A DNA stretch of 64,000 bases from Flavobacterium sp. UBA7663 (GTDB lineage: Bacteria; Bacteroidota; Bacteroidia; Flavobacteriales; Flavobacteriaceae): NCBI RefSeq assembly GCF_002483315.1, contig NZ_DLHR01000016.1, positions 1-64,000 on the forward strand. The letters are read 5' to 3'. A program made the translations under genes and the position numbers. Under the pieces are notes generated by a model that did no database searches, had not been told where the DNA came from, and was given only the letters and a program-made list of their open reading frames with translations. This document shows positions 25,226 to 33,676 of the stretch, in pieces; position 1 is the stretch's first letter, and each line of letters begins with the position of its first letter.

Positions 25226-25283
25226 CCCGATAGCGCGGATTTACAAACCAAATACCCGATAGCGCGGATTTACAATCCGTGCC
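25226..25283. repeat. REP-like palindromic element, two units
   Basis: The 21-mer beginning CCCGATAGCGCGGATTTAC occurs at 25226 and 25255 (period 29). The second unit continues into AATCCGTGCC, so GCGGATT and AATCCGT can form a short hairpin. This word is typical of interspersed REP-type elements in Bacteroidota, which are thought to be spread by single-strand transposases; no such transposase gene is in the window. Confidence 0.65.
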
Positions 25284-25338
25284 CACAAAGTAAAAATTAC
25301 TTATTACCCTGATAGCATTGAATTCAAAGAATTACAAA

Positions 25339-25473
25339 ATGACACAACAAATTTTATTTCTTATCGTGGTTTTAATTGGAGCCTATTATGCTCGTAAATA
25401 CGGAAATAAAGCAAAACGCGACATTGAAAAGTATAATGAGAATAAAGAACAAGATAAGAATAATAAGAACTAG
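25339..25473 (+). CDS. Small single-span membrane protein (44 residues)
   Basis: ATG at 25339 to TAG at 25471-25473 gives a 44-residue protein, beginning MTQQILFLIVVLIGAYYARK: one membrane helix (about residues 4-17) and then a highly charged Lys/Glu/Asn tail. Its hydrophobic helix plus charged tail and the terminator right after it favour a real gene over chance. No homologue recognised. It lies alone after the REP-like element. Confidence 0.5.
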   Translation: MTQQILFLIVVLIGAYYARKYGNKAKRDIEKYNENKEQDKNNKN

Positions 25474-25519
25474 ATTCCACGGAATTGAATTCTAAACAAA
25501 TCTTCCAATTAAATAAAAC

Positions 25520-25556
25520 AAAATCCGACTCATAGACAAGTCGGATTTTGTTTTTT
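25520..25556 (+). terminator. Intrinsic terminator
   Basis: Arms AAAATCCGACT (25520-25530) and AGTCGGATTTT (25539-25549) followed by G and a run of six T. It follows the 44-residue ORF; a minus-strand role for the gene at 25700 is also possible. Confidence 0.85.
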
Positions 25557-25699
25557 AATCATTGAAAACTTGAAAACGGTTTAATAGAAAATTAGTAGCG
25601 TTTGATATCCACTCAATTAATTGTACATTTCATTTTTTCAGTTGAAACAGTTGCATTTTAGTAGTAAACAGTTAAACAAAGAAAAATATTCAATAAAGA

Positions 25700-26704
25700 T
25701 TACTTAACTTTTACAACAACCTTTCCTCTTGCCCTACCAGTTTCCACATAAGACAATGCTTCGTTAGTTTGCTCAAATGGAAACACTTTGTCGATTACTG
25801 GTTTGATAATTCCTGCTTCTATTAGTTTTGTTATTTCTCCTAACTGATTACCTTCTGCTCTCATAAACAAGAATCTAAAAGACACATTTAATTTCTTTGC
25901 TTTTTTCTTTGCACTTGAACTTATCAATTTTGTTATTAATTTTAAATACCAAGGCAAACCGATTTCTTCTGCAAACTCAGGTGTTGGCGGCCCTACTAAC
26001 GAAATTAATTGACCTCCTTTTTTTAAAATACCTAATGATTGGTCTAATACTATTTTTTCTCGGTTACTGTGTACTACTACATCATAGTCTTTGAGTAGTT
26101 TAGAAAATTCTTGTGTTTTATAATCAATTACCAAATCAGCTCCAAGCCTTTTTACCAAATAAATATTTTTTGAACTTGTGGTTGTTGCAACATAAGCACC
26201 CAAATGTTTCGCTAATTGAATAGCAAATGTACCAACACCTCCTGAACCAGCTTGTATAAAAACTTTTTGTCCTTTTTTTACCTTCGCTATTTCAACTAAA
26301 GCTTGCCAAGCTGTCAAACCAACTAACGGAATAGAACTTGCTTCTTCCATTGATAGATTCTTTGGTTTCAAAGCTAAATCGTTTATATCGACAGCAATGT
26401 ATTCCGCAAAAGTACCTATTCTGTAATCTCCTACTCTCGAATAGACTTCATCACCAATTTTGAATTTCTTTACACCTGGTCCTATTTTAACCACAGTCCC
26501 AGCCATATCGTGTCCATTTATGATTGGGGTTTTGTAAGGTAAAAAGGTTTTGAATTCTCCTTGCTTTATCATCGAATCTAAGAGATTAACACCCGCTGCA
26601 TGAATTTGCACTAGCACTTCATTTTCTTTTGCAATTGGTTCTTCTACTTGGATAAGTTGTAATTTTTCTTTTTTACTGTATTTTGTTACTATAAATGCTT
26701 TCAT
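25700..26704 (-). CDS. Quinone oxidoreductase-type NAD(P)-dependent medium-chain dehydrogenase
   Basis: A 334-residue medium-chain dehydrogenase/reductase. The N-terminal GroES-like domain has GHDMAGTVVKIGPGVKKFK, and the Rossmann domain has IQAGSGGVGTFAIQLAKHLGA (about 150-170). The catalytic zinc ligand set of alcohol dehydrogenases and the structural four-Cys lobe are absent, so it belongs to the zinc-independent quinone oxidoreductase group. Substrate unknown, probably a small enone or quinone. It is 10 bases downstream of the SDR gene and co-transcribed with it under a divergent HxlR regulator. Confidence 0.88.
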   Translation of the reverse strand: MKAFIVTKYSKKEKLQLIQVEEPIAKENEVLVQIHAAGVNLLDSMIKQGEFKTFLPYKTPIINGHDMAGTVVKIGPGVKKFKIGDEVYSRVGDYRIGTFAEYIAVDINDLALKPKNLSMEEASSIPLVGLTAWQALVEIAKVKKGQKVFIQAGSGGVGTFAIQLAKHLGAYVATTTSSKNIYLVKRLGADLVIDYKTQEFSKLLKDYDVVVHSNREKIVLDQSLGILKKGGQLISLVGPPTPEFAEEIGLPWYLKLITKLISSSAKKKAKKLNVSFRFLFMRAEGNQLGEITKLIEAGIIKPVIDKVFPFEQTNEALSYVETGRARGKVVVKVK

Positions 26705-26714
26705 TTTATTTAGT

Positions 26715-27515
26715 TTAAGAATTATTTAATTGTTTAAGTATATTTTTTTCTAAGATTCCATAAGCAAAATGCTGTAAATTGATAAGTGTAGAAGTTCCTT
26801 TACCCACAATGTTTCTAAATTTAGGTCTATCTATCTCAATAACTTCTATTACTTTTTTAGCAACTATAATAGGGTCTTCGGCACTTTTTTCTAATTCAAA
26901 TGAGAATTTTTCAATTTTGGCTCTCAATGAATTGTAATCTTCAATTTTTGCAATTGGCGAAGATGAGTTATTCATAATATTTGTTTTAAAGGCAGCTGGT
27001 TGAATCATTGCAACACTTATATTAAACTCGTTCAACTCATATCGTAATGATTTGAAATACCCTTCTAAGGCATGCTTTGAAGCAGAATAGTATGCAGCAT
27101 TAGGAAATGAAACAAGACCAACAATTGAACCTAAGGTTATAATTTTACCAAATTTTTGCTTTCTAAAATGCGGTAATATTGCGTTGGTTAGCTTAATAGT
27201 TCCCCAGAAATTAGTTTCAAATTGTTTTCTACCTAAATCTATTGGAATTTCTTCAGCTATACCAGCTACCAAAAAGCCAGCATTATTTATTAAAACATCT
27301 AATTTGCTGATTTCTTTAAAAAGTCTATCCGGCAAAGTGTTAATGGATTCATCTGAATCAAGATCTAATGCTATCATTTTGAAAGGTACTACAGACATTA
27401 GCTTTTCAGGATTCCTACTTGTTCCTATTACGTTGTAACCATTTTTATGTAGCTCGTTTGCTACTAATAAGCCGAAACCAGATGATGCTCCAGTAACTAA
27501 AATATTTTTCTTCAT
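26715..27515 (-). CDS. Short-chain dehydrogenase/reductase
   Basis: A 266-residue classical SDR. Cofactor motif TGASSGFGLLVANEL (about 7-21), NNAGFLVAG, catalytic Ser region TLGSIVGLVS and the catalytic YSASK (Tyr and Lys four apart) in NAAYYSASKHALEGYFKS are all present. It is the first gene of a two-gene operon with the quinone reductase-like gene and is divergent from the HxlR regulator at 27631, which suggests joint control in response to an electrophile or aldehyde. Substrate not predictable. Confidence 0.9.
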   Translation of the reverse strand: MKKNILVTGASSGFGLLVANELHKNGYNVIGTSRNPEKLMSVVPFKMIALDLDSDESINTLPDRLFKEISKLDVLINNAGFLVAGIAEEIPIDLGRKQFETNFWGTIKLTNAILPHFRKQKFGKIITLGSIVGLVSFPNAAYYSASKHALEGYFKSLRYELNEFNISVAMIQPAAFKTNIMNNSSSPIAKIEDYNSLRAKIEKFSFELEKSAEDPIIVAKKVIEVIEIDRPKFRNIVGKGTSTLINLQHFAYGILEKNILKQLNNS

Positions 27516-27556
27516 TCTTTTTTATTTTAAAAATTAATATTACATTTGCTTGCATA

Positions 27557-27599
27557 TTGCAAGTGCAAATATATAAAACAACTTTTAATTTGCAAGTGC
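27557..27599. promoter_or_regulatory. Candidate HxlR operator pair in the divergent spacer
   Basis: The 10-mer TTGCAAGTGC occurs at 27557-27566 and again at 27590-27599 (33 bases apart), and an inverted relative, ATTTGCTTGCA (27544-27554), precedes the first. The spacer separates the HxlR regulator from its presumed targets. Repeats are seen; the regulator binding is inference. Confidence 0.5.
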
Positions 27600-27630
27600 T
27601 TTTTAAATTATTTTTAAATTATTTTATTTT

Positions 27631-28035
27631 ATGATACAACCTAGATCAAAATGTCCGTTAAGTTATTCACTCGATGTATTTGGTGATAAGTGGTCATTAC
27701 TCATTATCCGAGACTTAATGTTCACAAACAAATGCACCTATAATGATTTTATAAAATCGGACGAAGGAATTGCAACTAATATTTTAGCGGCAAGATTAAA
27801 ATCACTTGAAGAAAATGGAATTATTGAAAAATTGGATCATCCTGAGAGTAAAGCTAAAAAATTATATAAGCTAACACAAAAAGGGATAGAATTATTACCT
27901 ATCATTATAGAAATCTATATTTGGACAGATAAATACTTTACAATGCCAGCAGAATTAAAAGAAAGAATTAAAGAAGCTAAAAAAGATAAAGAAAAATTTA
28001 TAAAACAAGTATTGAATGACTTGAAATCTAAATGA
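27631..28035 (+). CDS. HxlR-family winged-helix transcriptional regulator
   Basis: A 134-residue regulator with the HxlR signature: CPLSYSLDVFGDKWSLLIIRDL near the N-terminus (Cys8 conserved), then the recognition-helix region NILAARLKSLEENGIIEK and wing YKLTQKGIELLPI. HxlR members often sense electrophiles or oxidants through the N-terminal cysteine and repress neighbouring reductases. It is divergent from the SDR/quinone-reductase operon, and repeated sequence in the shared spacer could be its operator. Confidence 0.92.
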   Translation: MIQPRSKCPLSYSLDVFGDKWSLLIIRDLMFTNKCTYNDFIKSDEGIATNILAARLKSLEENGIIEKLDHPESKAKKLYKLTQKGIELLPIIIEIYIWTDKYFTMPAELKERIKEAKKDKEKFIKQVLNDLKSK

Positions 28036-28085
28036 TAAAAATATTTCCATATCCCACCAGATCTATTCTTTGTCAAATCAGATTA

Positions 28086-28127
28086 AAAACCATCCCATTT
28101 AAAACTTCAAGTCGGATGGTTTTTTTA
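28086..28127 (+). terminator. Intrinsic terminator of the HxlR gene
   Basis: Arms AAAACCATCC (28086-28095) and GGATGGTTTT (28114-28123) followed by T. Confidence 0.8.
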
Positions 28128-28213
28128 GTAGGATATATGTAACTAATACATTTTGTTGTATAACACTATCGGTATAAATTAGGTTCACCTTTGTTTCATA
28201 AATAATTCATATA

Positions 28214-29974
28214 ATGAAACAAAAAAACTTTCTAGTAACTATTGCGATAGTTTTAGCTACTTTAATTATTGGTTGCGCAGAAGACGACTTTCAAGAGACT
28301 ACTGGGGTATGCCCAATGGTAATTGATACAAATCCTGACAATGCAGCTACAAACGTTCCTCTAAACCAAGTTATCACGGTTACTTTTAATGAGGAAATGA
28401 ACCCTTCGACAATCAATTCTTCTTCGTTTATTGTAACTGGTACTTCAACTATTGCTGGTGCTTTAACGTACTCTGGTGTAACGGCTACTTTTACTCCTTC
28501 TGTAAATTTAACTCCAAACACAACCTATGTAGTAAGAATTACTACTGCTGTAAAAGACTTAAGAGGAAATGCTTTGCAAGAAGACTACTTGTTTTCGTTT
28601 AGTACAGGAGCTACTTTACAACCTCTTGTCCTTACAACAAGTCCAACACCTAATGAAACAGGAGTGGTATTAAACAAAGTAGTTAGCGCTACCTTTAATA
28701 TGCCAATGGATCCAGCTACTATTAATACGTCTACATTTACATTGAAACAAGGTACTACTACCATTACTGGTGTTGTAACGTATTCAGGTAATACAGCCTT
28801 TTTTACCCCAAATGCCAACTTAACTGCGAATACTGTTTATACTGCTACCATTACAACTGGAGCTCATAACATGGCTGGCGTTGCTTTAGCATCAAATTAT
28901 GTTTGGAATTTTACTACAGGAGCTATTGTAGCGCCAAGAGTAATTCTAACCGATCCTTTTAATACTGAAACAGGCGTGCTACTAAACAAAGTAGTAACAG
29001 CAACATTTGATATGGCAATGGATCCTTTAACGATTACTACTTCTACTTTTACTTTAAAACAAGGAACGGATGTAATTTTAGGCTCAGTTAACTATAGCGG
29101 AAACATGGTGTCTTTTACTCCAAACAATCCACTTTTAGCCAATGCTGTATTTACAGCTACTATTACAACAGGAGCAAAAAATGTTGCAGGTGTAGCTATT
29201 GCTAATAATTATGTTTGGACATTTACAACTATTAATAGTTCAAATGCTCCCAATTTAGGTTCTGCATATCCTTTTGCAGCTTTTGGTGGAAATGCAGGAA
29301 TAACCAATCAAGGAATAAATACTGTTATTAACGGAAGTATTGCGACTACAGCAGCTTCAACTTTAGTAACTGGTTTTCATGATGCAACTGCTATTTATAC
29401 TGAAACACCTTTAAATGTAGGATTTGTAACAGGAGCTATTTCTACAGCACCACCAATGCCTGGAACAGCGACTTCGTTTGCTATTGCACAACAAGCATTG
29501 TTAGATGCAAATGCGGCTTACTTAAGTATTTCGCCAGCGTCTATGCCTGGAGGAATTGATCCTGGAGCAGGAGAACTTGGCGGATTAACGTTAGCGCCTG
29601 GTATTTACAAATCAGATAGTGGTACTTTCAATATTTCAAATGGTAACTTAACGCTTGATGCACAAGGTGACCCAAATGCCGTATGGATTTTTCAAACCGC
29701 TTCTGGATTAACAGTTGGTATTGCAGGTCCTACGGGAGCCAAAAGCGTTGTCTTAATTAATGGTGCTTTACCTAAAAATGTGTTTTGGCACGTAGGAAGT
29801 ACAGCTACTATTAATGGTGCAGGTGGTGGAACAATGGTTGGAACTATTATTGCCAATTCGGGTGTAACATTTTCAACTGCAGGTAATGCTGTTCAAACCG
29901 TTTTAAATGGTAGAGCGTTATCATTAGTTTCATCTGTAACAATGGTAAATACTACCATTAATGTTCCTCAATAA
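28214..29974 (+). CDS. Ice-binding-domain (DUF3494) lipoprotein with three Ig-like repeats
   Basis: A 586-residue protein. A lipoprotein signal ends at Cys21 (LATLIIGC). Residues about 33-130, 134-236 and 237-340 are three Big_5-type Ig repeats, each with a PxxxAT(N/T)V-like start, a TFNxxMxPxTI block and an F(S/T)T end. Residues about 343-586 match the DUF3494 ice-binding domain: NLGSAYPFAAFGG, GDVTG-like VTGFHDATAI, TLAPGIYKSDSGTFNI, LTLDAQGDPNAVWIFQ, and a threonine-rich NGRALSLVSSVTMVNTTI end. Members bind ice and alter crystal growth; some are only sugar or surface adhesins. Followed after 14 bases by an OmpA-family gene. Confidence 0.93.
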   Translation: MKQKNFLVTIAIVLATLIIGCAEDDFQETTGVCPMVIDTNPDNAATNVPLNQVITVTFNEEMNPSTINSSSFIVTGTSTIAGALTYSGVTATFTPSVNLTPNTTYVVRITTAVKDLRGNALQEDYLFSFSTGATLQPLVLTTSPTPNETGVVLNKVVSATFNMPMDPATINTSTFTLKQGTTTITGVVTYSGNTAFFTPNANLTANTVYTATITTGAHNMAGVALASNYVWNFTTGAIVAPRVILTDPFNTETGVLLNKVVTATFDMAMDPLTITTSTFTLKQGTDVILGSVNYSGNMVSFTPNNPLLANAVFTATITTGAKNVAGVAIANNYVWTFTTINSSNAPNLGSAYPFAAFGGNAGITNQGINTVINGSIATTAASTLVTGFHDATAIYTETPLNVGFVTGAISTAPPMPGTATSFAIAQQALLDANAAYLSISPASMPGGIDPGAGELGGLTLAPGIYKSDSGTFNISNGNLTLDAQGDPNAVWIFQTASGLTVGIAGPTGAKSVVLINGALPKNVFWHVGSTATINGAGGGTMVGTIIANSGVTFSTAGNAVQTVLNGRALSLVSSVTMVNTTINVPQ

Positions 29975-29988
29975 TTAAAACTTAAATT

Positions 29989-31989
29989 ATGAAAAATAAT
30001 TATACAACAGCTATTGAATGTCCTAGTTTACGATTCATGTCACAGCTTCAATTGCAAACTTTGTTTGTAGTTACATTAGTACTATTAGGTTTTACGAAAG
30101 TAAATGCACAAATAGAAGAATACACAAAACCTTCTTGGATGTTTGGTGTAGCAGCAGGCGCAAATTTTAATTTTTATGGTGGTTCTACTTTCATGTTAAA
30201 TGAAGGGTTTACACCGCCAACTGCTTTTCACGACGGAAAAGGTATAGGTTTATTTATAGCTCCTAACATTGAATATCATAAACCAGGTACAAGATTGGGA
30301 TTCATTTTTCAAGCGGGTTATGATAGTCGTCAAGGAAAATTTGACCAAGTAACAACTCCTTGTAATTGTCCTGCTGATTTGGAAACCAAATTAAGCTACA
30401 TTACCATTGAACCAAGTTTACGAATAGCTCCTTTTCGATCTAATTTCTACACATATGTTGGACCAAGATTTGCTTTCGTACAAGACAAATCGTTTACTTA
30501 CGAACAAGGAATAAATCCAGATTTTCCACTTCAAGTGCCAAATCCAGATGTAAAAGGCGATTTTAGTAATGTAAATAAAACTATTATTTCTATGCAAGTA
30601 GGAATGGGTTATGATATTCCGCTAAATTCAACAACTAGTAAAACTCAATTCGTTTTATCTCCGTTTGTTGCTTATCATCCTTACTTTGGACAAAATCCCA
30701 GAGATGTAGAAACTTGGAATGTAACTACTATTAGAGCTGGAGCCGTTTTGAAATTTGGTCAAGGTCATTTAGTTGAAGCAGCAGCTGTAGATGGAAAAGT
30801 GGTTTTTTCAGCCATCCCTCCTACTAATGTGGAATATGTAAAAGTGGTAAGAGAAGTATTCCCTATCCGTAATTATGTATTTTTTAATGAAGGTTCAGCC
30901 GAAATTCCAAATCGCTATGTTTTATTGAAAAAAAGTGAAGTAAAAGATTTCAAAGAAGATCAGGTACAATTCAATACGCCTAAAAATATGTCGGGTCGTT
31001 CGGAACGTCAAATGTTAGTGTATTACAATATTTTGAATATTTTGGGTGATCGAATGGTTAAAAACCCAAATACCACAATAACTTTAGTAGGTTCATCAGA
31101 CAATGGTCGCCAAGAAGGATTAGTGATGGCTCAAAATATTAAAAACTATTTGGTAACTGTTTTTGAAATTAAAGAAAATAGAATTGATGTAGAAGGTAGA
31201 GACAAACCAGAAGTTCCATCGGAGCAAATTGGTGGTACAAAAGAACTTGGATTACTAAGAGAAGGTGACCGAAGAGTTTCTATTGAAAGTAACTCACCTG
31301 AATTGTTAATGGAATTTCAAAGTGGTAAAAATGCACCTTTAAGACCTATCGAAATCGTGACGGGAAATCAAACTCCTAACAGTGATGTAGTTTTTAACGT
31401 TGAAGGCGCTGAAGAGAGCTTAAAATTATGGTCATTACAGATTAAAGATGAAAAAGGAAAATCTCAAAACTTTGGCCCTTATATGGTTGAAAAAGTGAGC
31501 ATTCCAAGAAAAACAATCATGGGCAACCAACCTGAAGGTGATTATAAAGTAATCATGACCGGAACTACAAAATCGGGTAAAATCATTAGTCAAGAAAGCA
31601 CTATGCATTTAACGCCTTATGTAGCACCAGTAGTTCAGGAAAGCATTCGTTTTAGTGTTATTTACGAATTCAACGAATCAAAATCAATCGCTATTTACGA
31701 CAAGTATTTAACGGATATTGTGGCTCCGAAAATTCCTCAAAATGCTACTGTTATCATTACAGGACATACTGATGTTATTGGAGAAGTTGATTACAACAAA
31801 AACTTATCTTTAGCTAGAGCAAATGATGTAAAAGGCATCTTAGAAAAAAGTCTTGCTGCTGCTGGAAGAACCGATGTAACATTTAAAGTTCGTGGTGAAG
31901 GTGAAGATGAAAAATTAGCACCATTTGAAAACAAATATCCAGAAGAACGTTTTTATAACAGAACCGTTATCATTGATATTGTGAAATAA
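29989..31989 (+). CDS. OmpA-family outer membrane protein
   Basis: A 666-residue protein. Residues 1-41 contain a signal with an extended N-terminus (ending VNAQ), residues about 45-262 look like a porin-type beta-barrel, and two OmpA-like segments follow: one around 295-440 (VFFNEGSAEIP ... LVMAQNIKNYL) and a canonical one at about 550-666 (YEFNESKSIAIYDKYL, ITGHTDVIGEVDYNKNLSLARANDV) whose NxxLSxxRA block binds peptidoglycan. It probably anchors or displays the ice-binding lipoprotein encoded 14 bases upstream, but that partnership is inferred from gene order only. Confidence 0.88.
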   Translation: MKNNYTTAIECPSLRFMSQLQLQTLFVVTLVLLGFTKVNAQIEEYTKPSWMFGVAAGANFNFYGGSTFMLNEGFTPPTAFHDGKGIGLFIAPNIEYHKPGTRLGFIFQAGYDSRQGKFDQVTTPCNCPADLETKLSYITIEPSLRIAPFRSNFYTYVGPRFAFVQDKSFTYEQGINPDFPLQVPNPDVKGDFSNVNKTIISMQVGMGYDIPLNSTTSKTQFVLSPFVAYHPYFGQNPRDVETWNVTTIRAGAVLKFGQGHLVEAAAVDGKVVFSAIPPTNVEYVKVVREVFPIRNYVFFNEGSAEIPNRYVLLKKSEVKDFKEDQVQFNTPKNMSGRSERQMLVYYNILNILGDRMVKNPNTTITLVGSSDNGRQEGLVMAQNIKNYLVTVFEIKENRIDVEGRDKPEVPSEQIGGTKELGLLREGDRRVSIESNSPELLMEFQSGKNAPLRPIEIVTGNQTPNSDVVFNVEGAEESLKLWSLQIKDEKGKSQNFGPYMVEKVSIPRKTIMGNQPEGDYKVIMTGTTKSGKIISQESTMHLTPYVAPVVQESIRFSVIYEFNESKSIAIYDKYLTDIVAPKIPQNATVIITGHTDVIGEVDYNKNLSLARANDVKGILEKSLAAAGRTDVTFKVRGEGEDEKLAPFENKYPEERFYNRTVIIDIVK

Positions 31990-31998
31990 ATTTATGAG

Positions 31999-32031
31999 AA
32001 TCCGTTTTGTTAACGCAAAACGGATTTTTTT
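31999..32031 (+). terminator. Intrinsic terminator of the ice-binding/OmpA operon
   Basis: Arms AATCCGTTTTG (31999-32009) and CAAAACGGATT (32016-32026), followed by T, 10 bases after the OmpA-family stop. Confidence 0.9.
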
Positions 32032-32068
32032 ACTGTAACTTTATGGTTACTTATTAAATCATATCAAT

Positions 32069-32803
32069 ATGAAGCATACGTACAAAATAACTGGAATGAC
32101 TTGCGCAAGTTGCGAAGAAAAAGTAAGAGACGCATTGCTACAAGTTAAAAATGTGACTTCTGTTACCGTTTCTAAAGATAGAGAGCTAGCAATAATAACC
32201 ATGGATAAACATGTTGCTTTAAACGACTTAAAAGAGGCTTTAGACGCTAAATACAATATTGAGACTCCTGCAGAAGTAGAAATTAATGAAGAAGTGAAAA
32301 GTTGGTTCGAAATTTATAAACCGATACTGTTGATCTTTTTTTATATCGTAATAGTCACTACAATTATGGCTTTACAAAGTATGAAAACGAATCAAATGGA
32401 ACCAACTGAAATTGTAATGAAGTGGATGAATCATTTTATGGGTGGTTTCTTTTTAGCATTTTCATTTTTCAAGTTGTTGGATTTGAATGGTTTTGCAGAA
32501 AGTTATAAAATGTATGACATTGTAGCTAAAAGACTTCCTTTTTGGGCGTATTTATATCCTTTCATTGAGTTAAGTTTAGGGCTGTCATTTCTGTCAAATC
32601 TGTTTCCTTTATTAACAAATAGTATCACTTTCATAGTAATGACAATCAGTATCATAGGAGTTTTACAAGCGGTATTGAATAAGAAAAAAATTCAATGTGC
32701 TTGTTTAGGAGCTGTTTTTAATTTACCCATGAGCACAATTACAATTATAGAAGATGCTTTAATGATATTGATGAGTGGCATTATGATATTTGTATTAATT
32801 TAA
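32069..32803 (+). CDS. HMA-MauE fusion: heavy-metal-binding domain plus membrane domain
   Basis: A 244-residue protein. Residues 1-66 are a complete heavy-metal-associated (HMA) fold with the metal motif GMTCASCEEKV (Cys12, Cys15). The remainder has four to five membrane helices of the MauE/DoxX type (YKPILLIFFYIVIVTTIMAL ... ) with an IQCACLGAVFNLP Cys pair that matches the CGCFG position of MauE proteins. It probably handles copper or mercury, or uses the cysteines in thiol exchange at the membrane; the ion cannot be told from sequence. It sits just upstream of a short AraC-type regulator. Confidence 0.85.
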   Translation: MKHTYKITGMTCASCEEKVRDALLQVKNVTSVTVSKDRELAIITMDKHVALNDLKEALDAKYNIETPAEVEINEEVKSWFEIYKPILLIFFYIVIVTTIMALQSMKTNQMEPTEIVMKWMNHFMGGFFLAFSFFKLLDLNGFAESYKMYDIVAKRLPFWAYLYPFIELSLGLSFLSNLFPLLTNSITFIVMTISIIGVLQAVLNKKKIQCACLGAVFNLPMSTITIIEDALMILMSGIMIFVLI

Positions 32804-32987
32804 AATCAATCATATTAAAACTAAAGAAATTATATAAATCAAACTTAAAATTGTGTAACGAATTAAGTTTCCTTAAAATTAGTTTTGCACCGCTTATAAA
32901 GGTACCTTTACAAGAATAGTAATTAGTAAAGCGTATCATACAATTAAGTATCAAATTCGCTTAGCAACTAATTCAAGGATTTCATTT

Positions 32988-33551
32988 ATGAAAATACACA
33001 TTAAATACATGGTTTCGCTTCGCTGCAAAATGGCAGTTAAAGAAGAACTTGACAAATTAAAATTAAAACACACTTCTATTGAACTTGGAGAAGTAAACCT
33101 CAAAAAAGACATTACAGGAGATAACAGAGAGTTTCTTCGAAAAGGACTTCTAAAAAAAGGACTTGAACTAATCGATGATAAAAAATCGTTACTGATAGAA
33201 AAAACCAAAACGATTATCATTGAATTTATTCATTATTCTGAAGAAAATCCTAAAATTAATTATTCTGATTATATCAGCGAAAAATTAGATTACAATTACA
33301 ACCATCTTTCTTCGCTATTTTCAGAAGTTACCGGAACCACAATAGTTAACTATATAATAATCAATAAAATAGAAAGAGTAAAAGAATTACTTTTATATGA
33401 TGAATTAACGCTTACCGAAATTAGTTTGCTAATGGAATACAGTAGTGTAGCTCATTTATCGCATCAATTCAAAAAAATTACGGGATTGACGCCAACCTAT
33501 TTCAAAAAAATAAAACAGTACAAAAAACGAATCATGTTAGAGGAATTATAG
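32988..33551 (+). CDS. Short AraC-family regulator with HMA-like N-terminus
   Basis: A 187-residue regulator. The C-terminal half has the double helix-turn-helix of AraC (VNYIIINKIERVKELLLYD, LTLTEISLLMEYSSVAHLSHQFKKITGLTPTYFKK). The N-terminal 65 residues (IKYMVSLRCKMAVKEELDKL ...) look like a ferredoxin-like, HMA-type fold in which the CxxC metal motif reads SLRC (Ser10, Cys13). Located 184 bases after the HMA-MauE gene, so metal-responsive control of that gene is plausible. The regulator family is certain; the sensory reading is inference. Confidence 0.88.
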   Translation: MKIHIKYMVSLRCKMAVKEELDKLKLKHTSIELGEVNLKKDITGDNREFLRKGLLKKGLELIDDKKSLLIEKTKTIIIEFIHYSEENPKINYSDYISEKLDYNYNHLSSLFSEVTGTTIVNYIIINKIERVKELLLYDELTLTEISLLMEYSSVAHLSHQFKKITGLTPTYFKKIKQYKKRIMLEEL

Positions 33552-33571
33552 CATTTAAATATAATTCTTAC

Positions 33572-33605
33572 AATCCGATTTGAAATTTCAAATCGGATTT
33601 TTTTA
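33572..33605 (+). terminator. Intrinsic terminator of the AraC gene
   Basis: Perfect 28-base palindrome, AATCCGATTTGAAA (33572-33585) and TTTCAAATCGGATT (33586-33599), followed by T. Confidence 0.88.
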
Positions 33606-33649
33606 TGGTATATCTTACAAAAATCAGCTTCTATATCATTAAAAATCAC

Positions 33650-33657
33650 TATATTTG
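33650..33657 (+). promoter_or_regulatory. -7 box TATATTTG of the mlaEFD-like operon
   Basis: TAnnTTTG match 19 bases before the ATG at 33677. Confidence 0.55.
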
Positions 33658-33676
33658 ATTGTAATTATGATGCTTC

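Noticed and set aside
25226..25283. CRISPR repeat candidate
   Set aside because: Only two units with an 8-base gap, and the unit forms a hairpin; no spacer-like variable sequence or cas gene is present.
32804..32987. Possible small gene or RNA between the HMA-MauE and AraC genes
   Set aside because: AT-rich, no ORF above noise, no tRNA fold; a weak promoter for the AraC gene is the only plausible content.
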